64,000 bases of DNA from Clostridium sp. CF012 (lineage in GTDB: Bacteria; Bacillota; Clostridia; Clostridiales; Clostridiaceae): assembly GCF_018861755.1 (NCBI RefSeq), contig NZ_JAHLEF010000002.1, forward strand, positions 124,001 to 188,000, read 5' to 3'. Position 1 is the first letter of the stretch, and the number at the start of each line of letters is the position of its first letter. The notes beneath the pieces were generated by a model. It ran no database searches. It worked only from the letters and a program-made list of their open reading frames with translations, and was not told the DNA's origin. Below, piece by piece: positions 43,545 to 53,057 of the stretch. The translations under genes and the position numbers were made by a program.

Positions 43545-44230
43545 ATCATCACATCCTTATTTTTTGTTTTAACTAAAGAAATGGTTCCTATGACATGCAG
43601 TCCAAAGATTTTTTCAACCTCTTCCTTGGTTTTTATTGTATTATCTAAATATTCTAGCGCAAAAACCAACCCAATAGAAAACATAAGTCCTAAAAAGCAT
43701 GCCATAATGATATTACGGGCTTTATGTGGACTATCTGGCGTTGATGGTAATATAGCCTTGTCTATAAGCTTAACACTATCCACGCTCTTGACTTCAGCTC
43801 CGACCTCTTTTAATGATTTAGCAAATTGATTTGCAATATTCATTGCTTGGCTTGGGTCTCCAGATTTTACTGTAATGGTTAAAAACTCCGTTTCCTCATC
43901 AGCTTCAACAGATGTCATTAATAACAAGTCTGCGGGTTTCATAGGCTGAGCCTTTAGTTTCTCTATTACATCCTCTAAAACAATTCTTGATTTTGCAAGC
44001 TTGCTATACGTTTTAACCATTTTCTGATACATTAAGATATCATTGTAATCTTGTATAGTAGCATCATAACCATGATTTATATCACCAATTATAACGGAAA
44101 TGTCTGCCTTGTATGTAGGTCTAATTACATAATAATTGAAAGCGCCAGTGGCCAAAGTTACAATTAAAGTTATGAGGAATATTAAAATAAATCGCTTTCT
44201 CAGAATATAAAAATAATCTTTAAATTCCAT
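43538..44230 (-). CDS. Wzz/CpsC-type polysaccharide co-polymerase
   Basis: A 230-residue membrane modulator that partners the tyrosine kinase. Membrane helices lie at about 17-38 and 170-190, with the external Wzz domain between and the PDSPHKARN motif before the second helix. The short cytoplasmic tail after TIKTKEEVEKIFGLHVIG would stimulate the kinase. The ATG after AAAGGAG is chosen; the longer frame to 44266 starts before this ribosome site. Confidence 0.9.
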   Translation of the reverse strand: MEFKDYFYILRKRFILIFLITLIVTLATGAFNYYVIRPTYKADISVIIGDINHGYDATIQDYNDILMYQKMVKTYSKLAKSRIVLEDVIEKLKAQPMKPADLLLMTSVEADEETEFLTITVKSGDPSQAMNIANQFAKSLKEVGAEVKSVDSVKLIDKAILPSTPDSPHKARNIIMACFLGLMFSIGLVFALEYLDNTIKTKEEVEKIFGLHVIGTISLVKTKNKDVMIC

Positions 44231-44378
44231 AGTTTCTCCTTTAATAAAATAATTCAACTTATACATTATTATGATATAAATTTTTATTTTATACCATTAT
44301 TATTGGTAGTTTATATCAAAAAAAACACCCCTTAACTTCTGATTAATCTAATTCATAGTCTTTGATAGCCCGTACTAA

Positions 44379-44405
44379 AAAAGCAGAGAATTAAGCTCTG
44401 CTTTT
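44379..44405 (-). terminator. Terminator of the exopolysaccharide operon
   Basis: A 10-bp stem (AAAAGCAGAG/CTCTGCTTTT), 7-nt loop, with a T-run on the minus strand, a few bases beyond the beta-helix gene. Confidence 0.82.
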
Positions 44406-44411
44406 CAACTA

Positions 44412-45947
44412 TTATACTATTTTGTTACTATATATTGTGGCTTCCATATATTTTACAAATCCTGTTCCTTTGCTATTTATACTTTGAGGAACTACTGATA
44501 CCTGGAATCTGCACTTATCTGCTGTTGCGGGTATTATTGTTTCTAAAATCATGGAAATATCCTCTTGATTAGATTTCAAAACATTTCCTGTTACTGTTGA
44601 TATATAATTTGTTCCTTTTAAAAAAGATATTTGCACTTGCAAAACAACATTTCCTACTATTTTCCCTATGCAATAGAATCCTATCTTATCTCCAGCCTTG
44701 CAGATTATATCCTGATATAACACCATTTTCCCAATCAGAGTTCCTCCCATTATATCAAATCTTTGACATTGCTCTACAGCATCAAAACTTTTTGCACCTG
44801 TAATTCCAGTATCTTTAGAATAAATAAATCCATCCACTAAGCCGTCAGAGTTACTATCACTATTCATTTGTTCATAAGGTGAGATTATATTTTTCGTGTT
44901 TTTACTTATACCATTTATAGTAACCTTATTGCTAATAGGAATATAATTAAAGATGGGCTTCATAGGTTTAGTTGACGAATAATTAGGCATAACCCCATTC
45001 AAAATATTTCCTACAGAATTATTTATAATTTTTATGCCATATTTCATATTTCCAGCTAGACTACTTCTATTTGTCATTGTAAAATTATCTATCACACAAT
45101 AATCGCAATGATCTAGTAAATAAGCTACTCCATTTACATTTTTAATTGCATTAGAATCAGATGCAAAAGTACTAACTAAAACATTAGAGGCACCATACAG
45201 TGTCAACCCATTTCTTCCATTTTCTTGTGCCTCACAATTGCTTAATTTTGTAGAAACAGAACTCTCATCCATATAAAAACCATCCCCAGCATCTACAGAA
45301 TTAAGCATTCCATTATAAAAGCCTTTGCAGTTGGTATAAAAATTGTTACCACCCCGATTATGAAATCCATTTAAGCCATTGCCCCAGCAAACAGAATTAA
45401 TAAAAAAATTATCTGAACCTATAACATAACTACCATCACCATCGCACCAATAAATATCTACATTATTAAATTTACCCCCTCTACACTCTTGGCTAAGATA
45501 TACCCCATGATTTTTACTATTTCGTATTGCTAAATTTTCAAATAAATAATTCTGCTCATTGGTTTCCCATTGTCCGCCTATTGGATCAAAATGAATGATA
45601 TCGTAGGGTGCAGTTTGGTTTAAATTATTCCCATCTACAACCATATTTACAATACCACATCTTTCTACATTTACATTCTCCAAGGTAATAAAATGGTTTC
45701 CTAGACTAGGTCTTGCCTTTAATACAGTTCCAAAGCCATCCCCCAGCAATATTACCCTAGATTTAATTTTCAGTGGATTAGATAAATAGGTTCCCTTTTG
45801 AAAAAATAGTGTCCCTCCAGTGGTCAAACTATTTATTGCATTTTGAATTGCAATTGTATCGTCAGTTGTTCCATCTCCCAGGGCTCCAAAGCTTTTTACA
45901 GATACATACCCATCTATTTGCAACGTGCTATTTAAATTTATACTCAT
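44412..45947 (-). CDS. Right-handed beta-helix protein (Pectate_lyase_3 / tailspike-like)
   Basis: A 511-residue protein. The start VKSFGALGDGTTDDTIAIQNAI is the Pectate_lyase_3 entry motif shared by polygalacturonases and phage tailspikes. Repeated short strands rich in Asn and Gly follow (NNVDIYWCDGDGSYVIGSDN, about 160-300), then a C-terminal beta-sandwich-like region (about 370-511). No signal peptide is visible. It is the last gene of the exopolysaccharide operon and probably acts on, or is displayed with, that polymer (lyase, epimerase or depolymerase). The 112-bp upstream gap has a hairpin at about 45965-45989. Confidence 0.78.
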   Translation of the reverse strand: MSINLNSTLQIDGYVSVKSFGALGDGTTDDTIAIQNAINSLTTGGTLFFQKGTYLSNPLKIKSRVILLGDGFGTVLKARPSLGNHFITLENVNVERCGIVNMVVDGNNLNQTAPYDIIHFDPIGGQWETNEQNYLFENLAIRNSKNHGVYLSQECRGGKFNNVDIYWCDGDGSYVIGSDNFFINSVCWGNGLNGFHNRGGNNFYTNCKGFYNGMLNSVDAGDGFYMDESSVSTKLSNCEAQENGRNGLTLYGASNVLVSTFASDSNAIKNVNGVAYLLDHCDYCVIDNFTMTNRSSLAGNMKYGIKIINNSVGNILNGVMPNYSSTKPMKPIFNYIPISNKVTINGISKNTKNIISPYEQMNSDSNSDGLVDGFIYSKDTGITGAKSFDAVEQCQRFDIMGGTLIGKMVLYQDIICKAGDKIGFYCIGKIVGNVVLQVQISFLKGTNYISTVTGNVLKSNQEDISMILETIIPATADKCRFQVSVVPQSINSKGTGFVKYMEATIYSNKIV

Positions 45948-46059
45948 ACTACTCCCCCTAATTTAAAATAATACATTAAGTATTATTTTCTACTACATAA
46001 TATTATCCAAAATAAAAATTGTTCATTTATGTAATAAGAGAGAATAAATTAAAAAAAGT

Positions 46060-47187
46060 TTACGTAATTATATTTTTCACATATTCATATCTTGAATGCC
46101 ATGAATTACTTTTAGCAAAATCTATTAACCTTTCCTTATCATATTCATTTTCCAAATAATATTTTACACCATCTATAAACTCTTTATCATTTTCAGCTAT
46201 ATGGATCGGTGCATTTAAATTTGCTGTTTCTCTCATATTTGTGGAAACGACAGCTATTCCTGCACAGCAATATTCATATAATTTAATTGGACTTATGGCA
46301 TTTGTAAGCTCGTTTTTTATAAAAGGAATGATAGCTACATCTCCATATTGTAAATATGCTGGAATGTCTTGATATGATTTTGCTCCTAAAATAAAGACAT
46401 TGGGCATGCTACCCAGCTCTGATAAATCAATTTGCGGCTTTCCAATTAAATATATATCTGCCTCCACTTCAGAGGCAAGCTTTTTTACAAGTTTACTATC
46501 AAACCAATATTTTATTGCTCCAATATATACTATTCTTTTTCTAAATCCAGAATATTCTTTTGGACATTTATAACTTTTATTAAATCTCTCAAACTCCACA
46601 CCATTATTCAATATATAAGGTGTTTTATTTCTTTTTAAAACCTTTTCCTCTAACAATTTAGAAGTAATAAAAATATGGTCTGCTGTATCAATTAATCTTT
46701 CTTCTATTTGAGCCACAGAACTCGGATACTCAGAAAATTTGGTGAAGTCATCTGCTATTCTATATATAAGTTTGTTGTACTTTACTACATTGGTTAACCA
46801 ATACTGCTTTGGATTAGAGATCCACAGTACATCTACTTCATCAAATCCGATTTCTTTTAATATTTTATTTATATTAGGCCTAATAAGTTTATGCAGGTTA
46901 AAAACAATACTTGAGTTTCTATGAAACATATAATTCCCATATAGCCATAGTGAATAGGGCGCATACCCATATATATTTGGTGCTAATTCATGTTTTATAG
47001 GCTTTGACATATTTTTTTTAAATTTATAATCTTTTTTATCTTTAATATACACCAATTGATTAAAAGCATTAGACATCCATAATACTTCGTAACCTTCCTT
47101 AGCAAAACAATTTGCATAATGATAATTGCCAAGCTTGCTAGATTCATCATTATATTCAACAAAATCTGAAATTATAATTTTTTTCAT
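46060..47187 (-). CDS. Glycosyltransferase, GT4-like
   Basis: A 375-residue retaining-type GT-B enzyme. The N-terminal half has the donor-independent Rossmann domain; the C-terminal domain carries RKRIVYIGAIKYWFDSKLV, the strand pattern IYLIGKP, and the PFIKNELTNAISPIKLYEYCCAGIAVVST segment in which the family's E-x7-E motif is replaced by SPIKLYEY. It adds one sugar of the repeat unit at the cytoplasmic face. Linked to its neighbours with a 26-bp gap. Confidence 0.85.
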   Translation of the reverse strand: MKKIIISDFVEYNDESSKLGNYHYANCFAKEGYEVLWMSNAFNQLVYIKDKKDYKFKKNMSKPIKHELAPNIYGYAPYSLWLYGNYMFHRNSSIVFNLHKLIRPNINKILKEIGFDEVDVLWISNPKQYWLTNVVKYNKLIYRIADDFTKFSEYPSSVAQIEERLIDTADHIFITSKLLEEKVLKRNKTPYILNNGVEFERFNKSYKCPKEYSGFRKRIVYIGAIKYWFDSKLVKKLASEVEADIYLIGKPQIDLSELGSMPNVFILGAKSYQDIPAYLQYGDVAIIPFIKNELTNAISPIKLYEYCCAGIAVVSTNMRETANLNAPIHIAENDKEFIDGVKYYLENEYDKERLIDFAKSNSWHSRYEYVKNIIT

Positions 47188-47213
47188 ACCCTCACCAACC
47201 TGAATTATTTATT

Positions 47214-47711
47214 TTAGTTTGAAAGTAGCCCATTACATATCTCTTCTATTTTTTCAATAAAACTATCAAGGTTACTACTATTTGATATGGCTATTTTACT
47301 TAAAGAATGATTATACTCTACTATGTTTTCTTCAATTTCCTCTATATCATAAACTGCAATAATTCTATTTTGGCTTTCCATTTTTTTAACAAATTTAATC
47401 TGATGTTCATCAACATGTTCCTTATACAATGGATTCCTTGGTACTACAATTGGAACTTTATTGTACTTCAATGGCAAAAATATGCTTCCTGGCCCACCAT
47501 GGGTTATTATTATATTTGCACTCATTATATATTTTGTCATCTCCTCATAGGTAAGTAACTTTTTATAATCACAGTTAACAGGTAAATAATTAGAATATCC
47601 TATCTGCATAAAAACCTCTTCTTTGATTATATTTTTGCCTTTTAATTCATCAACTTTTTTTATTAACCTATTAAATTGCTGCTCATGGGTACCCACAGTA
47701 ACAAATATCAA
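47214..47711 (-). CDS. Alg13/EpsF-like glycosyltransferase subunit (TTG start)
   Basis: A 165-residue catalytic half of a split glycosyltransferase. It begins IFVTVGTHEQQFNRLIKKVDEL and has ITHGGPGSIFLPLKYNKVPIVVPR, the UDP-sugar-binding C-domain signature of GT28/Alg13. It pairs with the upstream Alg14-like protein, which anchors it to the membrane. The TTG start is six bases after GGAGG and overlaps the partner's stop codon. Confidence 0.88.
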   Translation of the reverse strand: MIFVTVGTHEQQFNRLIKKVDELKGKNIIKEEVFMQIGYSNYLPVNCDYKKLLTYEEMTKYIMSANIIITHGGPGSIFLPLKYNKVPIVVPRNPLYKEHVDEHQIKFVKKMESQNRIIAVYDIEEIEENIVEYNHSLSKIAISNSSNLDSFIEKIEEICNGLLSN

Positions 47712-48157
47712 AATAATCCTCCCAAGTTTATTGCTTTTTCATAGAATTTTTTTTGCTCCTCCCATTGAACTATAAATTTGTCCGTTATTGGATATACTAA
47801 TTTTCCCGTTAATGTAGGGATTTCAATTCTATCATAGACCTCAATATAAATTAATTTTGCTCCAAGAAGCTTACCTATATAAAAAAATGGAACAGCCACT
47901 GCTGCTCCTGAAGAAATAATAATATCTGGCCTCTCTTTTCTTAATATCATAATTGCTAAAAAAGTATTCTTTATTAAATTTATAATATTTCTATTAGTAG
48001 GAAAATAGCACCAATATGTTTGCTCTCCTTTCAAGGCTGATTGTGCATCTTCCTTGTTAAAAGTAACCCAAAACCGCTCATGCTTTTCCCACCATTTTTG
48101 CAATTGCATTAAATGAGTTAAATGCCCTCCACTAGAACCAACCATACATATTTTCAT
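47708..48157 (-). CDS. Alg14/EpsE-like glycosyltransferase membrane subunit
   Basis: A 149-residue protein starting MKICMVGSSGGHLTHLMQL, with ERPDIIISSGAAVAVPFFYIGKLLGAKLIYIE, the Alg14/PssD signature. It recruits the Alg13-like catalytic subunit to the membrane to transfer the second sugar. The next gene begins inside its stop codon (four-base overlap). Confidence 0.88.
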   Translation of the reverse strand: MKICMVGSSGGHLTHLMQLQKWWEKHERFWVTFNKEDAQSALKGEQTYWCYFPTNRNIINLIKNTFLAIMILRKERPDIIISSGAAVAVPFFYIGKLLGAKLIYIEVYDRIEIPTLTGKLVYPITDKFIVQWEEQKKFYEKAINLGGLF

Positions 48158-48160
48158 TTT

Positions 48161-48991
48161 CTACATCATCTCCCTATTTCTTTTATGCATGAGCTTCGTT
48201 TTCCATACTCTTTTTAAATGCTTTAAATAGGCCATAAATATAATAAAGTAATATAGTACAATGTTTATCTTCTTATCGCTATATATATTGTTTTTATATA
48301 ATATTCTAAAGTTATCAAATTCATTTACTTTTAGTGCATTTAGATTTTCCGTTAATCCTCCTTCACCAAATTCAAATTTATATATTCTAGTTAGCGGAAT
48401 AGCAAGTCTTGCCCCCCTATACTTTCTTGCTACCTCTAAAAATAATAAATGATCCTCTCCATAGTTTTTATTTTCTTTAAAACCCAATCCTTCTTCAAAA
48501 ATATGTCTTCTTATAACCGTGGATGATAAATAAAAGAAAAATTTAAATAGCATTTTATAAAAATTTGCTTCCTCATATTCTTTATCTTGCTTATACCTAA
48601 TTATTGGTTCTTCTCCCTTTTGGATGATATAATTTGTACTCACTATAAATATATCCTTGTTCTTTTCCAAAAAGTCTATTTGTATTTCTAATTTGTTTGG
48701 CTCAAAGCTATCATCTGAATCTAAAAAGGCAATATACTCTCCATTAGCAGCTTTTATTCCATTGTTTCTTGCTACGGATGGGCCTCTATTGGTTTGGTTT
48801 AAGCTTTTAATTCTTAGCTCCTTATTGTTAGAAATATAAAGCTTCACTATTTCCTCACTGTCATCTTTTGAACCATCGTTAACTACTATTATTTCATAAT
48901 CTTTAAAGCTTTGATTCTTTACTGAGTTTAAAGCCCGTAAAATTGTATCACGGCTGTTGTAATATGGAATAACGACACTTACTTTGCACAT
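48161..48991 (-). CDS. Glycosyltransferase family 2
   Basis: A 276-residue inverting GT-A enzyme. VSVVIPYYNSRDTILRALNSV at the start, EIIVVNDGSKDDS (near 33), YIAFLDSDDSFEP (DxD near 91) and a C-terminal helical region followed by a possible amphipathic tail. The ATG is chosen because GGAG lies six bases before it; the GTG 12 bases upstream overlaps the ribosome site. Within the exopolysaccharide operon. Confidence 0.9.
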   Translation of the reverse strand: MCKVSVVIPYYNSRDTILRALNSVKNQSFKDYEIIVVNDGSKDDSEEIVKLYISNNKELRIKSLNQTNRGPSVARNNGIKAANGEYIAFLDSDDSFEPNKLEIQIDFLEKNKDIFIVSTNYIIQKGEEPIIRYKQDKEYEEANFYKMLFKFFFYLSSTVIRRHIFEEGLGFKENKNYGEDHLLFLEVARKYRGARLAIPLTRIYKFEFGEGGLTENLNALKVNEFDNFRILYKNNIYSDKKINIVLYYFIIFMAYLKHLKRVWKTKLMHKRNREMM

Positions 48992-49006
48992 ACTTTTCTC
49001 CACTCC

Positions 49007-50254
49007 CTACAGACTTTTTTTGTGATTTGCCGTATTTTTAAACAAGAGTATTATAAAGCATAACTGAGCCATTGAATCCGAAAAATTTGCTATACCATTA
49101 TTCCCATTAAGATACAAACTCAGTACAATAAAATTAATTAAAATATAATACGCTTTATTTTTTATAAAACAAATAATTGGGTTAAGTAAAATAACAAAAT
49201 ATATAATAACCACCCCAATTATTGAATAATCATAGGCTAACATAAGTAAGGGGTACTCAAAATTAATACCATATCCTAAAGATTTTGAAATTACTCTTGA
49301 ATAGCCTCCACCCCCTCCAAATATCCAATTCGGCATTTCGGTATCACTATTTAACCATTTATTTAATAGCAAGTTCCTTCCAGTGCTAATATCACCACTT
49401 TTCATCCCTTCTAAATATCTCTGCATTAAATTTTCTTGAAACAAGGATGAATTAAATAGGATTACCGCCATCACAAAGAATAGTAAATAATACAGCCACT
49501 TATATTTTTTTATCTCACTACAAAATAGTATTAAAAATAGCCCAAGTAACATAGCGGTTTTACTACCGCTTAGTATCAAGCCTAGAATTGTAATCACAAC
49601 AAGAAGATACTTATTCATTTTAGATTTGTAAAATTTAGAGCATATATTATTCAAACTAAAAAAACACAGAAAATAATTGGCATTAGTAAGTGGATGTCCA
49701 ATAAAAGAATAAAATCTATATGTCCCCCCTGCTCTTTCAAATAATATTAAGTCAGCCATCTCTCCTTTAATTAAATACTTTGCCAATATATATTGAATTT
49801 GTCCGTGAGTTATATAATCAATGAGTCCTGAAAGGAGTAAAGTTATACATAACACATTATAAATATATAAAAACTTATCAAAGACTTTAAAGGATGTTTC
49901 TTCATCTAGCTTTATAGTAGAAAGAAATAGTGGCAGTATTAAAGAAGTAAGCATTAATGCGAAGTAAGCAACATTTTTACCTAGGTAATAATCATTTACC
50001 ATAATCATTCCTGTAAAAACAAGTAATGTATATACATAGATTCTTTCGCATCTTAAATAATAGATATATTTAAACAATATGATTAGAGCACTAATACTAT
50101 ATAAAATATTTATTTGATTGACTTTGTTATTTGTAAATATTGTTCTTGTGGTTTCGTTTAAAATAAATATTACTATTCCAATAAAAACCAATGCTACATA
50201 GTCCTTTTCAAATTTAAAATAGTCACTATTACCTACTTCTTTAGATAGCTGCAA
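49007..50254 (-). CDS. O-antigen-type polymerase (Wzy-like)
   Basis: A 415-residue protein with about eleven membrane helices and a large external loop near 280-330 containing GRNLLLNKWLN and GGGGGYSRVI, as in Wzy/O-antigen polymerases. With the flippase and the Wzz/kinase pair this makes a Wzy-dependent pathway. The start is a TTG after GGAG. The sequence of such polymerases is unique to each repeat unit, so specificity cannot be read. Confidence 0.82.
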   Translation of the reverse strand: MQLSKEVGNSDYFKFEKDYVALVFIGIVIFILNETTRTIFTNNKVNQINILYSISALIILFKYIYYLRCERIYVYTLLVFTGMIMVNDYYLGKNVAYFALMLTSLILPLFLSTIKLDEETSFKVFDKFLYIYNVLCITLLLSGLIDYITHGQIQYILAKYLIKGEMADLILFERAGGTYRFYSFIGHPLTNANYFLCFFSLNNICSKFYKSKMNKYLLVVITILGLILSGSKTAMLLGLFLILFCSEIKKYKWLYYLLFFVMAVILFNSSLFQENLMQRYLEGMKSGDISTGRNLLLNKWLNSDTEMPNWIFGGGGGYSRVISKSLGYGINFEYPLLMLAYDYSIIGVVIIYFVILLNPIICFIKNKAYYILINFIVLSLYLNGNNGIANFSDSMAQLCFIILLFKNTANHKKSL

Positions 50255-50278
50255 ATTGTCTCATCTCCAAACATATAT

Positions 50279-51454
50279 TTAACTTAATTCGTATTCTCCC
50301 TGTAAGAGAGGCACATTTACTATTCCAGCATTTATTTTTAAATAATTTCCATCTGGTGTTTTTAAAATAGACTTATTATTATCCACTATTTTTAATGTTA
50401 TTTCATTCCTTTTTACCTGCTTTTCAATATTAAACTGGAAGGAAAATCTACTTTCATACCCTGGAATTAATTTAATAGCATCTTTTAAATACACATATTC
50501 TGTAAGTTCACTTCCAGTGCAATACCAAACGTTTTTTCCCTTTAAATAGTCAAAAATTCGCTTTAAGCTTAATTGATCATCAAAAATATTGGGTTTTTGC
50601 CTTTTTCCATCATCCCGCATTGGCGATATATGTTCTTGAATACTTACAACTAAATTATTCTCTAGCAAATAGCCTATCTCTTTTGTTCTTTTCTTGATTA
50701 AATATTTTCTAAGAATTCTTTTTAGCATGCCCTTAATGGTTTTTGTATCAGAATAAATGACACTATTAAACATTTCACCATTTATAGTGGTTGGGATATC
50801 AATGACATCATTGTCACCAAATTTTTTCACATCGAAATTTGTTATATTAGAGCTATCTTCGCCATAGATAAACTTATTAAAATATCCTTTTTTAGCAACA
50901 TCTTTTGTATCTAAATTACAAAACCTACACCACCATGAAAAACCGGTTTTATCTATACTATTATCACTAAAACTATTTGAACTATATCCACAATATTTTC
51001 CGCCCTTAGGATACTCACCAAATACTTCCTTATAAACTTCTTTGCCATAGTTTACCGTTGATATTGCTTGTTCTAAATTACTAAACAATTCCCATTCTTG
51101 CGCAAAACCTTGAATGTTTTTCCCAACCTTCCCATGAGTTGTACCATGATATGCAATTTCAAACCTATCGTTTCTATGTATACTTCTAAAAAACTCTTTA
51201 GTTTCTTCATCGCAATTAATCATTTTGGAAATTGATTTTATTGCTGCGTTTTCAATCATCCCTACTCTTATTCCAACTGGGGTAAAAAAAGTTACTTTTA
51301 CATCTGGATAATGCTTCAAGATTACTTCATTTAAAAATCGAAAGGAAGAATTTTCACTATTCCTGGCATATCCCCAGTCTTCTTCTAAATCAACTTCACC
51401 GCTGCCACTTCTATCCACCCATACATTTGCCAAATCATCAATCATAAGAAGCAC
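50279..51454 (-). CDS. Polysaccharide-deacetylase-like protein (true start uncertain)
   Basis: At least 391 residues. The first visible motif LMIDDLANVWVD (the paired-Asp metal motif of the NodB/DUF2334 group), followed by FEIAYHGTTHG (the HxxxH motif) near 98, marks a carbohydrate deacetylase fold. A C-terminal beta domain follows (about 310-391). The given GTG start cuts close to the metal motif. The frame stays open another 18 codons upstream, to within seven bases of a strong GGGAGGTG, but no ATG, GTG or TTG lies there. See the separate finding. Confidence 0.7.
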   Translation of the reverse strand: MLLMIDDLANVWVDRSGSGEVDLEEDWGYARNSENSSFRFLNEVILKHYPDVKVTFFTPVGIRVGMIENAAIKSISKMINCDEETKEFFRSIHRNDRFEIAYHGTTHGKVGKNIQGFAQEWELFSNLEQAISTVNYGKEVYKEVFGEYPKGGKYCGYSSNSFSDNSIDKTGFSWWCRFCNLDTKDVAKKGYFNKFIYGEDSSNITNFDVKKFGDNDVIDIPTTINGEMFNSVIYSDTKTIKGMLKRILRKYLIKKRTKEIGYLLENNLVVSIQEHISPMRDDGKRQKPNIFDDQLSLKRIFDYLKGKNVWYCTGSELTEYVYLKDAIKLIPGYESRFSFQFNIEKQVKRNEITLKIVDNNKSILKTPDGNYLKINAGIVNVPLLQGEYELS

Positions 51455-51540
51455 TGGCGAATCTGCGTTATTATACCATTTACATATTTCAATATAAGAT
51501 TTTATTATTAAAATACACCTCCCATGAAAAGTTCAACTTA

Positions 51541-53007
51541 CTATTCATCATCTTTGCATCTTCCTTTCTTATTAAGCGGTAAATATTTTAGTAAATCCTC
51601 TTTTTTAATCAATTTAAGATATATACAACAAATCAAATAACTGCTTAATAAAATCATACCTATTAGCATTTCTGCTAAAGTTGGAATATTAAAAACAGAC
51701 ACTATATAATAGATTAAATACAAAACAAAAGTTATACCATATACTTTAAACACAACATCAAATTTATATTTTATATAATATAGTGGCATGGAAAACTTTA
51801 AATATATTAAATTCATTACTATATAGGATATTGCAGTTGCAAGCGCTGCTCCATACATCCCCATACTAGGAATCAGTAGTATATTTAATATAATATTTAC
51901 TATGCCTGCCGCTATCATAACGAAACCATCTAAATAGGTCTTATTCTTAAGTTCTATTCCCAAAGAATAAAAAATAGACATTCCATATAAAAAATAAGAA
52001 ATCACTACAAAAGGTACAATTTTATAAGCTACTATTGAATCCGCTGTACTAAGTAATAAAATCATTGTTTTACTATACATACAAATCCCTAACATTACAA
52101 AACATCCCATTACATGATATTTAATAAACATGGCATTAAACTTTTCTTCTGCATTCTTTTCTTTCCATATTTGTAGTTTGTATGGCGTGAATATTTGCCG
52201 AAAGGGACTGACAAATAAAGGTTCAATAAGCATTCCAAATTTATACCCAACTGAATAAATACCTGTTTCCCCAAAACTTCTATAATTTCTTAGAAAATAT
52301 CTATCTGAAAGTGTTAGTACTGTAGAAGCCATGCAGGAAGGTATAAAGCCTGCCGAAAATTTAAGCATGTTTTTTAGCATCTTTAAATCCATTTCAAACC
52401 TATATTTGGAATCCTTAACAATCATGAGATAAATAAACATAAATATATTACTCAGTATATATCCTTCATAGACCCCTATAATTCCACGACTCCACAATAC
52501 AACAAATACAATGGTGAACATTAAATTCAGTAAAAGATTTGCGAAGTTTAATGTGACAGTAATTCCCGCTCTATAATTTAAGGTATAGTCACACATAAGC
52601 AATATTACCAATTGGGAAATTATGCTTCTAAATACCACTAAAATTAAAACATAATGTGAATTCTCAAAGTTAAAAATGGAACTACAAACAACCTTGCCTA
52701 AAGTTAGTGCTAAAGTTATACTTACTAAGCTCATAATCATGGCAAAATTTAAAGCTGTATTTTTCAATTTTTCTCTTTCTGCATCCTCATAATCCCTATA
52801 AAATCTTATATAACCAGAATAAATAGCAACAATTGTAAAAGAAGAAATAAAATCAAGTACTGTATCAACCAACGCAAGTTGTCCATATCCAACCATTCCT
52901 AGTTCATTTACATAAATAGGTAATAAAATGAAAGATATGGCTTTAGACATTACTTGGCCTATAGCATAAATAACTCCTAGCTTTGCAAACTTATTTTCAT
53001 TTGACAT
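51541..53007 (-). CDS. Polysaccharide flippase (Wzx / MATE-like)
   Basis: A 488-residue protein with about twelve to fourteen membrane helices. The N-terminus KLGVIYAIGQVMSKAISFILLPIY is the classic start of Wzx/polysaccharide-biosynthesis exporters. It flips the undecaprenyl-linked repeat unit across the membrane for polymerisation. It starts with ATG after GGAG, 50 bp after the glycosyltransferase gene. Part of the minus-strand operon. Confidence 0.92.
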   Translation of the reverse strand: MSNENKFAKLGVIYAIGQVMSKAISFILLPIYVNELGMVGYGQLALVDTVLDFISSFTIVAIYSGYIRFYRDYEDAEREKLKNTALNFAMIMSLVSITLALTLGKVVCSSIFNFENSHYVLILVVFRSIISQLVILLMCDYTLNYRAGITVTLNFANLLLNLMFTIVFVVLWSRGIIGVYEGYILSNIFMFIYLMIVKDSKYRFEMDLKMLKNMLKFSAGFIPSCMASTVLTLSDRYFLRNYRSFGETGIYSVGYKFGMLIEPLFVSPFRQIFTPYKLQIWKEKNAEEKFNAMFIKYHVMGCFVMLGICMYSKTMILLLSTADSIVAYKIVPFVVISYFLYGMSIFYSLGIELKNKTYLDGFVMIAAGIVNIILNILLIPSMGMYGAALATAISYIVMNLIYLKFSMPLYYIKYKFDVVFKVYGITFVLYLIYYIVSVFNIPTLAEMLIGMILLSSYLICCIYLKLIKKEDLLKYLPLNKKGRCKDDE

Positions 53008-53057
53008 ATAAATTTAGCTCCAATCTACCATCCAATCTAATTATATTATTTTGTAAT

